Below the pieces are notes generated by a model, which saw only the letters and a program-made list of their open reading frames with translations, had not been told where the DNA came from and did not search any database. This document shows, in pieces, positions 42,086-48,441 of a stretch of 48,441 nt of DNA; within the stretch, counting starts at the first letter, position 1, and every line of letters starts with the position of its first letter. Location: the NCBI GenBank assembly GCA_936908745.1, contig CAKZFX010000029.1, positions 1-48,441 on the forward strand, in the 5' to 3' direction. The DNA is from an uncultured Chitinophagaceae bacterium (GTDB lineage: Bacteria; Bacteroidota; Bacteroidia; Chitinophagales; Chitinophagaceae). The position numbers were made by a program, and so were the translations under genes.

Positions 42086-43339
42086 ATGGCATTTGATTTT
42101 TCAAAATTTAAAATACCAGGTTTATTTTCTCAAAAGGCAGAACTTCCTGCTGAAACCCCAAAAGCAATAACAGAGGAAGTTGAGCAAATTTCATTTCGTC
42201 GGTTTGGATTTGTGCAGGCAGGAACAATGAAAGGTCGCACAGAAGGATTAAAGATTTGCCTGGATGCTGTTTATGAACAACATATGGCTGAAATGCGCCG
42301 TGATGAGACCAGACAGGAAGAGCTTCGGAGACCTTTCAAAGTAAGCCTGCAAGAACTGCTCGGTGTAAATGAGGGTCTGAAATCTCAAGTCAACATGTAT
42401 GAGAAAGAGCTGATCCCTGCAAAAAAGTCAAGAATTGAAGATTTAAAAAGGGAGATTGCAGATATACGAACGAACCCCGAACATTACACGGGTATTCATG
42501 TAGGAAAAGCAGGCTTTTATATTGGTGTTTTTATTTTGATCCTACTTTCTATATATCTTTTTATTTTTTACAGCTCTGCATCCTATTCTGCATTTTTTAA
42601 AGAATTTAAGGCAGACGATGTTGTAATTACGAAAGCAATTTTTGATGCCAATGCAATCGGTAATGCGTTAAAAGATGGAGTTACTGAACTGATCTTTATT
42701 TTAACGATCCCATTCGTATTTATAGGCTTAGGTTACCTGATTCATAAATTCCAGGAAGGCAAAGGCTTTGCCAAGTATGCTAAAATAGCCGGCCTGCTGA
42801 TCATAACATTTGTTTTTGATTCTATTATCGCCTACGAAATCACTGAAAAGATTTATAATATAAAGAAGGATAATGATTTTGGCAATATCCCGGATTTTTC
42901 TGCAGCCATTGCATTCAAAAGTGTGGGTTTTTGGCTAGTGATTTTTGCCGGTTTTGTGGTTTACCTGATATGGGGGTTTGTTTTTGATTTTGCGATTGAA
43001 GCACATTCAAAACTGGATATTGTAAAAGTTAATATCAAAACAAAAAGGGAGCAAATAGTGGCACTTGAACAGGAAATAGTGCAGTATCAAAATACCATTA
43101 CAGATCTGCGTATAGCCGCTGAAAAAAACAATGCTGAAATTAACAAGATACGGCATATTATAGAAGGTACTATTATTCATCCAAAAGCAGTGAAAGAAGC
43201 ATTGTCTCAATTTATGGTTGGCTGGTATGGCTGGCTTTCGGAAGGAAGAGATTATAACCGTAGTGAACATAATAAAATATATGAAGACTTTCTTGAGAAT
43301 AAATTATCTACCATCGAATCAGTGATCAACCCCAATTAA
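42086..43339 (+). CDS. four-TM coiled-coil membrane protein
   Basis: A 417-residue protein. Residues 85-130 are a predicted coiled coil; membrane segments lie at about 143-162, 200-219, 232-250 and 281-301; a second coiled coil lies at about 308-355; the last 60 residues are hydrophilic. No family recognised. The start is 4 bases after the TerB-like stop and 10 bases before the vWA lipoprotein start, so the three are surely co-transcribed. It probably sits in the inner membrane as the core of a complex. Confidence 0.75.
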   Translation: MAFDFSKFKIPGLFSQKAELPAETPKAITEEVEQISFRRFGFVQAGTMKGRTEGLKICLDAVYEQHMAEMRRDETRQEELRRPFKVSLQELLGVNEGLKSQVNMYEKELIPAKKSRIEDLKREIADIRTNPEHYTGIHVGKAGFYIGVFILILLSIYLFIFYSSASYSAFFKEFKADDVVITKAIFDANAIGNALKDGVTELIFILTIPFVFIGLGYLIHKFQEGKGFAKYAKIAGLLIITFVFDSIIAYEITEKIYNIKKDNDFGNIPDFSAAIAFKSVGFWLVIFAGFVVYLIWGFVFDFAIEAHSKLDIVKVNIKTKREQIVALEQEIVQYQNTITDLRIAAEKNNAEINKIRHIIEGTIIHPKAVKEALSQFMVGWYGWLSEGRDYNRSEHNKIYEDFLENKLSTIESVINPN

Positions 43340-43349
43340 ATCTTTTAGT

Positions 43350-44291
43350 ATGAAACTATGTGCCAAAATATTTTTATTGCTTTCTTTTTTAAGCGCCTGC
43401 GGCTCTGCTTCTAACGAACCAAAACAGAACGAAGTAAAACAGCCGGAGGAAATGGCTGTGAATACAGCTGATCGTCAGCTGAACATAAATATCCTTTGGG
43501 ATTTGTCAGACCGGATAGATCCGCAAACAAATCCGGCTTCACCGGAACATTATGAGAGGGATATTGAAGTAATAAAAAGCATTACTTCTTTTTTTAAAAG
43601 GGATATGGAAAAGAGGGGTGCATACAAGGCCAAAGGCAGGATTAAGGTTTTTTTTACACCCGCTCCTGCTAATACAAGAATAAATGCAATTGCAGGTAAC
43701 CTGTCATGTGACCTCTCTTCTTATACGGGAGATGGTGCCAATAAAAAGAAAAAGGAAGTATATGATAGCATTGAAAGCAGGTTTTCAAAAAATGCAAATG
43801 AAATTTACCAGATTACATTGCTTAACAACAAAGGAAAGAAACAGTGGGATGGCTCTGATATATGGCGGTTTTTTAAAAATGATGTAAAGGAATATTGTAT
43901 TGATCCTTCTGGCAACTATCGTAATATCCTGGTAATATTAACGGACGGCTACCTGTTTCATAAAGATTCAAAAGACAAGCAAGGAAACAGGACTGCATAT
44001 ATACTACCTGAAATACTAAAACCCTTCAGAAATAATCCTGGTTGGCAGAATGCTTTTACTAAAGGGGATTATGGACTTATAACCAGCAGGAGTGATCTGC
44101 AAGGCCTCGAAATATTAGTTCTTGAAATCAGCCCTTCAAAGGAATATAAAAACGATGAGGATATCATAAAAGCATACCTGGGGAAATGGTTTGAAGAAAT
44201 GGGAGTTTCAAAATCAAATTATGAATGTTACAATACCGATCTGCCAGCGTACACCCGGAAAAAAGTAGAAGGATTTTTGTACGGGAAGTAA
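43350..44291 (+). CDS. vWA-like lipoprotein
   Basis: A 313-residue protein with lipobox LSAC at 14-17 (Cys17). The domain from about 44 looks like a von Willebrand factor A fold: NINILWDLSDR has the MIDAS start Asp51-x-Ser53, but the third position is Arg55 rather than Ser, and later ILVILTDGYLF shows the DG motif. Metal-ion binding is possible but altered. The C-terminal part (KWFEEMGVSKSNYECYN) is unassigned. Third gene of the TerB-like operon; its membrane anchor suggests it acts with the four-TM partner. Confidence 0.78.
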   Translation: MKLCAKIFLLLSFLSACGSASNEPKQNEVKQPEEMAVNTADRQLNINILWDLSDRIDPQTNPASPEHYERDIEVIKSITSFFKRDMEKRGAYKAKGRIKVFFTPAPANTRINAIAGNLSCDLSSYTGDGANKKKKEVYDSIESRFSKNANEIYQITLLNNKGKKQWDGSDIWRFFKNDVKEYCIDPSGNYRNILVILTDGYLFHKDSKDKQGNRTAYILPEILKPFRNNPGWQNAFTKGDYGLITSRSDLQGLEILVLEISPSKEYKNDEDIIKAYLGKWFEEMGVSKSNYECYNTDLPAYTRKKVEGFLYGK

Positions 44292-44314
44292 ATAATCAAA
44301 CAACCGTGAGATAA

Positions 44315-44524
44315 ATGCAAAAGATTCTCTTTTTAATCGCTCTCAGTATGTTGGGTTGCGCCCGTGGGGACAAAGTCTATCTCTGCAACGGCCCTTATTC
44401 AGAAGTGTATCATAGAACGAGCCACTGCAAAGGTTTACGAAGTTGCTCTACTAAAATTCAACCAACTGATAGTCTTAGAGCTAAGGAAAAGAACAGGCGT
44501 AAGTGTGGATATTGCTATCAATAA
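44315..44524 (+). CDS. small Cys-rich lipoprotein-like peptide
   Basis: A 69-residue protein with a signal and lipobox LGC (Cys15). The mature part has YHRTSHC and a C-terminal CGYC pair, an H-x4-C ... C-x2-C arrangement that probably binds zinc. It is 23 bases after the vWA gene on the same strand. The same type of module is seen at 23475 and 45843. Function unknown. Confidence 0.62.
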   Translation: MQKILFLIALSMLGCARGDKVYLCNGPYSEVYHRTSHCKGLRSCSTKIQPTDSLRAKEKNRRKCGYCYQ

Positions 44525-44618
44525 AGGTTGAAAGCTGTTAAATAACAATCTGTCATTCAGATCGACAACGAAACAGAATATAGGACATATTACAGTATTT
44601 TTTATTAAACTTAAGTCT

Positions 44619-45785
44619 ATGGCATGGAATTACAGGCGACGGATAAAAATAATTCCGGGTGTTCATTTAAATTTTAGCAAGAATGGTATTAGTACATCTA
44701 TTGGCATTAAAGGAGCGAACGTAACTGTGGGTAAAAATGGTATTTACCTCAACTCAGGTATACCTGCATTAGGTATTTATAGCCGGAAGAAGTTACCACT
44801 AAACAGCAGCAGCACTCCTGTTGATCCAATCCCTGAACAACGCAACCCAGAAATGCTTCATCCTTATGCTTTCAACCCAACTGTTGATAACATATTTAGC
44901 GCAGATCCTCAGGTAATAACCAGCCAGGATATGCAAGGAGTTAAAGAGACTATTCTTGTGGCGCATGCCCAACGTCTTGAACTGGCGAGAGATTTGCAAG
45001 ACGTAAAAAGCGCCTTAGCTAAATCAAAAAAGAAGCTTGTCCTTAGCTATGTATTTCTTTATGGGTTTCTTATAAAATCGGCAGCGCAAAAAATAAAAGA
45101 AGATATTTGTAGCCAGGAAGAAGCTATCAGCCTAATTGAGAAGGAAATTGAAAACAGCTCTGTTCAACTTGATTTTTTATTCGAGGACGATTTATTAAAA
45201 GCGTATAATGGAGTTGTAGAATCTTTCAAAAAATTGTGTACTTCTAATAAAGTCTGGGATGTAACAAGCGCTTATAACCAGGATAGAGCTACCACAAGGT
45301 CCGCGGCATCAATAGTTGTAAACAAAAGAGAAGTTCATCTAGATTTCAAGGAAATTCCTGATATAAAAGCAAATTTTGTTCCTCTTTATTTTCAAAATGG
45401 AAATGGAGCAGATATTTACTTTTACCCCAACTTCATTATAGTCTATTCTTCAAAAGAAAAGTTTGCCATTATTGGACTAAGTGAATTACGTCTCAAGTTT
45501 ACGCATGTCCGGTTTATAGAAACAGGAGTTGTGCCGACAGATAGTAAAGTAATTGATAAGACCTGGGCAAAGGTCAATAAGAATGGCAGCCCGGACAAAA
45601 GATTTAGCAACAATTACGAAATACCTGTCGTTCGCTATGGTAATATCGCATTAAAAACATCAACCGGGCTTAATGAGGAATATGAGTTTAGTAACTATGA
45701 ATTTTCAGAAGCCTTTGGTGATATATTCCTGAGCTACCAGCAAATTATGCAGAAACTGGAAAATATTCATATGGATGAAACATGA
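44619..45785 (+). CDS. DUF4236 domain-containing protein
   Basis: A 388-residue protein. The first 55 residues (WNYRRRIKIIPGVHLNFSKNGISTSIGIKGANVTVGKNG) match DUF4236. The rest has a coiled coil at about 104-195 with a hydrophobic stretch near 143-155 (LVLSYVFLYGFLI) that might touch a membrane, and a C-terminal beta-rich domain with PLYFQNGNGADIYFYPNFIIVYSS. The family has no known function. It may belong to the same stress or defence cluster as the TerB operon (context only). Confidence 0.8.
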   Translation: MAWNYRRRIKIIPGVHLNFSKNGISTSIGIKGANVTVGKNGIYLNSGIPALGIYSRKKLPLNSSSTPVDPIPEQRNPEMLHPYAFNPTVDNIFSADPQVITSQDMQGVKETILVAHAQRLELARDLQDVKSALAKSKKKLVLSYVFLYGFLIKSAAQKIKEDICSQEEAISLIEKEIENSSVQLDFLFEDDLLKAYNGVVESFKKLCTSNKVWDVTSAYNQDRATTRSAASIVVNKREVHLDFKEIPDIKANFVPLYFQNGNGADIYFYPNFIIVYSSKEKFAIIGLSELRLKFTHVRFIETGVVPTDSKVIDKTWAKVNKNGSPDKRFSNNYEIPVVRYGNIALKTSTGLNEEYEFSNYEFSEAFGDIFLSYQQIMQKLENIHMDET

Positions 45786-45842
45786 AATGGGTTCCCGTAA
45801 AATTTCGGATTGTATAACTAATACTTTTAAGCAACTAATTTT

Positions 45843-46055
45843 TTGAATATGAAAAAGTATTATGTTAATGACAAGGCTCAAAGTAACGGAGATCATGAAG
45901 TCCATCATGAGGATTGTATTTATCTTCCATCCCTTCAAAACAGGAGCTACTTAGGTGTGTTTTCGAATTGTAAGCCGGCTGTAACTGAAGCGAAAAAGCA
46001 TCATAAACAGGTAAACGGATGTAAGACCTGCTCAAATGAGTGCCACACTCAATAA
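45843..46055 (+). CDS. small Cys/His protein
   Basis: A 70-residue protein without a signal peptide. It has HHEDC near 20-25, NCKPAV in the middle, and CKTCSNECH at the C-terminus: an H-x3-C ... C-x2-C arrangement as in the two other small proteins of this window. Likely zinc-binding. It stands alone between the DUF4236 and rmuC genes. Function unknown. Confidence 0.6.
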   Translation: MNMKKYYVNDKAQSNGDHEVHHEDCIYLPSLQNRSYLGVFSNCKPAVTEAKKHHKQVNGCKTCSNECHTQ

Positions 46056-46185
46056 GTTTGCTTATGATCTCCCACGAATGGGCGCTTTAACTATTATTGC
46101 TCTATTCATGAAAATGAGAGTAATAATAGTTAGTAACTTTAATTTGTATAGCATAAAGTGATTTTTCGGATATATTATTTGTAAT

Positions 46186-47721
46186 ATGGACATAATCTTA
46201 TACCTCCTTGCCGGTCTCGCCATCGGAGCAGTCATTGGCTGGCTCCTTGGCAAATCCAATGGCCGGACCGAAAAGGATAAGCAAAATGCGCTGGCACAAC
46301 AACGCTATAGTGACCTGGAAAAAGAATTGGTAAGCTATCGTGCTACACAAACAGCACTGCTAAATAATGCACAACAGCAATTAGAAGCTAAAATTGGTGA
46401 GCTCACCGGTTTACAGCATTCGCTCAAAGAAGGCCAGCAACGACTTACAGAATCCGGCGCATTGCTGGCAGGAGTGAGAGCTGACCTGGGAGCAGCCAAT
46501 CAGCTGATGCAAGATAAAAGCAAAGAAACAGAAGTCCTGAAAGAGGAACTGCGATTAATCAAACAGGAATTTACTACCGCTTCACAGCAATTGGCCACTC
46601 AGTCAGCAAATAATGAGGCATTGCAAGAAAAATTGGCAACTCAAAAGCAAGAGATCGAAGCGTTGAATAAAAAATTCAACATGGAATTTGAGAATATTGC
46701 CAACCGTATCCTGGAAGCAAAAACGGAGAAGTTTACGGAGCTGAATAAAACAAACCTCAATTCAATTCTTGAACCATTAGGTAAAAATATCACTGAGTTT
46801 AAAACTAAAGTAGAAGAGGTTTATCAAAAAGAATCGGAGCAGCGGTTTTCATTGGGTGAGCGGGTAAAAGAACTCAGTGAGCTGAACCGTAAAATCAGCG
46901 AAGAGGCGCATAACCTTACCCGTGCGTTAAAATCGGAATCGAAAACGCAGGGCGGCTGGGGTGAAATGATCCTGGAAAATATTCTCGAACGTTCAGGGCT
47001 GGTAAAGAACCGGGAATACTTTATGGAGCACCAGTTACATGATGAGCAAGGAAATCCTTTGCGATCTGACGGGCAGGAAAGAAAAATGCGGCCGGATGCT
47101 GTGATAAAATACCCGGATAATCGTCATGTGATCATAGACTCAAAAGTATCGTTGAATGCTTTTACAAGGAGCGTGGATGCAACGGATGAGGCATCACGGG
47201 TGAATGAACTGAATGAGCATGTTGCTAATGTTAAAAGGCATATCCAGGGGCTGAGTGCAAAAGGGTATGATGATTACAGTAAAAGCCTCGACTTTGTGAT
47301 GATGTTCGTGCCCAGTGAAGCTGCTTATATCGCAGCCTTACAGGCTGATCCGGAGTTATGGAATTATGCGTATGATAAAAGGATCCTGCTGCTGAGTCCA
47401 ACCAACCTGATCACTTCATTGAAACTGATCGCGGACCTCTGGAAACGTGAATACCAGAACCTGCATGCCAACGAAATTGCGGAACGGGGTGCTAAGCTAT
47501 ATGATAAGTTCGTCGGCTTTATTGCCAACCTGCAGGATGTGGGCGATCATTTACAAAAGGCACAAAACAAATACGGGGAAGCGTATAAACAACTGTCAAC
47601 GGGGAATGATAACCTGGTGACACAGGCGACGAAACTGAAAGATCTTGGATTAAAGACGAAAAAGAGTCTGCCCGAAGACCTTTCAAACATAGCGAATCAA
47701 GCAATTTCTCCAGGCGAATAA
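46186..47721 (+). CDS. rmuC: DNA recombination protein RmuC
   Basis: A 511-residue protein. An N-terminal membrane segment (about 2-22, ending in GWLLGKSNG) is followed by a long coiled coil (about 30-165), then the RmuC core with KSESKTQGGWGEMILENILERSGL, RPDAVIKYPDNRHVIIDSKVSL and FVPSEAAYIAALQADPELW, which has a PD-(D/E)xK-related nuclease fold (DAVIKYPD...IDSK). RmuC limits DNA inversions and is thought to act in recombination. It lies alone, with 130 bases upstream and 219 downstream of non-coding DNA. Confidence 0.95.
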   Translation: MDIILYLLAGLAIGAVIGWLLGKSNGRTEKDKQNALAQQRYSDLEKELVSYRATQTALLNNAQQQLEAKIGELTGLQHSLKEGQQRLTESGALLAGVRADLGAANQLMQDKSKETEVLKEELRLIKQEFTTASQQLATQSANNEALQEKLATQKQEIEALNKKFNMEFENIANRILEAKTEKFTELNKTNLNSILEPLGKNITEFKTKVEEVYQKESEQRFSLGERVKELSELNRKISEEAHNLTRALKSESKTQGGWGEMILENILERSGLVKNREYFMEHQLHDEQGNPLRSDGQERKMRPDAVIKYPDNRHVIIDSKVSLNAFTRSVDATDEASRVNELNEHVANVKRHIQGLSAKGYDDYSKSLDFVMMFVPSEAAYIAALQADPELWNYAYDKRILLLSPTNLITSLKLIADLWKREYQNLHANEIAERGAKLYDKFVGFIANLQDVGDHLQKAQNKYGEAYKQLSTGNDNLVTQATKLKDLGLKTKKSLPEDLSNIANQAISPGE

Positions 47722-47940
47722 AAAAGGACCAGCTATTAATTCCGTTGTAAAGAATTTAAGAGCAAATCACCCGAAGACAATTTTCATATACATAAGACAC
47801 CAGCTATAGCTACCTACTATTAATAATAGGGGCCGAATGATTACGGGTTCCCTCAATTTATTATAGTGTTACGTTTTTACCTTGTCAATCTGATCAAAGA
47901 ATGATCAGGGTATAAATAATTTTTAACCAAAACAAATAGC

Positions 47941-48291
47941 ATGGAAATTCTTTTACTTTGGCTGATTGGAGCTTTGATTGTTGGCGCAATTGGCAGTGCA
48001 AAAACCATTGGGTTCTGGGGAGCCTTTCTTTTATCATTGCTGCTATCTCCCTTGTTAGGTTTTATTATTGTGCTTTTTTATCCATCAAAAGAAAATCAAC
48101 GAAGAGCACTTGAGCAACAGCAAATGCAAACCCAGATTCTTCAATCAATGGCCGCTTCACAATCATCTTCCCTGTCAGGCCATCAACGTTCAATTGCCGA
48201 TGAGATTCAGAAATTGAAGTCACTTCATGAAACTGGTGCAATTACAGACCAGGAATTTGCGGCACAAAAGCAAAAGTTATTAGGACAATAG
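47941..48291 (+). CDS. SHOCT-domain membrane protein
   Basis: A 116-residue protein with two hydrophobic segments (about 3-20 and 25-46) and a C-terminal SHOCT domain at about 83-115 (DEIQKLKSLHETGAITDQEFAAQKQKLLGQ). SHOCT is a short oligomerisation domain seen at the ends of many membrane proteins. Function unknown. It is upstream of, and convergent with, the tRNA-Asn gene. Confidence 0.85.
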   Translation: MEILLLWLIGALIVGAIGSAKTIGFWGAFLLSLLLSPLLGFIIVLFYPSKENQRRALEQQQMQTQILQSMAASQSSSLSGHQRSIADEIQKLKSLHETGAITDQEFAAQKQKLLGQ

Positions 48292-48339
48292 CAATAAAAG
48301 GGTTTCGCTCATATGACTATGAGCCCTAATTGCAAAACA

Positions 48340-48374
48340 AAAAAGGGTCATACTTTAACAGTATGACCCTTTTT
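48340..48374. terminator. strong bidirectional terminator
   Basis: A perfect 15-bp stem, AAAAAGGGTCATACT (48340-48354) with AGTATGACCCTTTTT (48360-48374), and loop TTAAC. It lies 10 bases past the 3' end of the minus-strand tRNA-Asn and downstream of the SHOCT gene, so it can end both transcripts. Confidence 0.92.
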
Positions 48375-48383
48375 ACTTTTCCG

Positions 48384-48441
48384 CTCCCCCTGCTGGACTT
48401 GAACCAGCGACCCTCTGATTAACAGTCAGATGCTCTAACCA
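48384..48441 (-). tRNA. tRNA-Asn (GTT), partial at window edge
   Basis: Read on the minus strand, the segment has the D-arm part GGTTAGAGC, an anticodon arm with stem CTGA/TCAG and loop containing GTT, a variable region, and the T-arm GCTGGTTCAAGTCCAGC. The anticodon GTT reads Asn codons. The 3' acceptor strand AGGGGGA and discriminator G lie at 48391-48384, so CCA is not encoded. The first ~15 bases lie beyond the window edge. Confidence 0.92.

Overview
The window looks like chromosomal DNA of a Bacteroidota bacterium, most likely a member of the Chitinophagaceae or a close relative (inference). The markers are a SusC/SusD pair with a TlpA-type oxidoreductase, a GLPGLI-family protein, DUF5763-like Cys/His modules, DHHW/MBOAT polysaccharide acetylation genes, few Shine-Dalgarno sequences, and promoter-like TTG-N19/21-TAnnTTTG patterns. 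About 52 genes can be supported, plus a partial tRNA-Asn at the right edge.

Layout. 1-4037 (minus): an MBOAT acyltransferase followed by two tandem DHHW proteins, an O-acetylation unit for a cell-surface or exported polysaccharide, next to a 7-bp tandem repeat. 4173-17763: mostly housekeeping or solitary genes: sigma-54, NhaA antiporter, DegT aminotransferase, a GH10-like lipoprotein-type hydrolase, MarR regulator, SnoaL-like and DinB-like proteins, a radical SAM/SPASM protein, a murein L,D-transpeptidase, an AI-2E family transporter, a MATE exporter and DUF1415. 17834-20835 (minus): an extracellular nuclease, and an ECF sigma / anti-sigma-like / GLPGLI operon. 20836-21665 is gene-poor. 22509-23272: a DUF2975 membrane protein with a YozG-like HTH repressor under a promoter with two phased palindromes.

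23861-24720 is the most unusual part. A small HTH protein gene is divergent from a non-coding segment (about 24347-24573) that folds on paper into a closed multi-branch structure with a 20-bp composite central stem. A terminator-like hairpin with T6 follows, before the SusC gene. I cannot match it to a named RNA family.

24794-30289: SusC, SusD and TlpA proteins, probably one nutrient-uptake operon. 31452-35682: a small protein, a multi-TM protein, a short NarL-type histidine kinase, its response regulator and a TPR lipoprotein. 36313-46055: an accessory stretch with a DUF5763-like lipoprotein, a single-TM unknown protein, a Pro-tailed microprotein, a second two-component pair (TPR-lipoprotein kinase plus receiver/HTH), a stand-alone HSDR_N PD-(D/E)xK protein, then a tight operon of a TerB-like protein, a four-TM coiled-coil protein and a vWA-like lipoprotein, followed by small Cys-rich proteins and a DUF4236 protein. 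46186-48441: RmuC, a SHOCT membrane protein and the tRNA-Asn.

All functional statements come from reading motifs and family resemblance; no database search, folding program or expression data were available.
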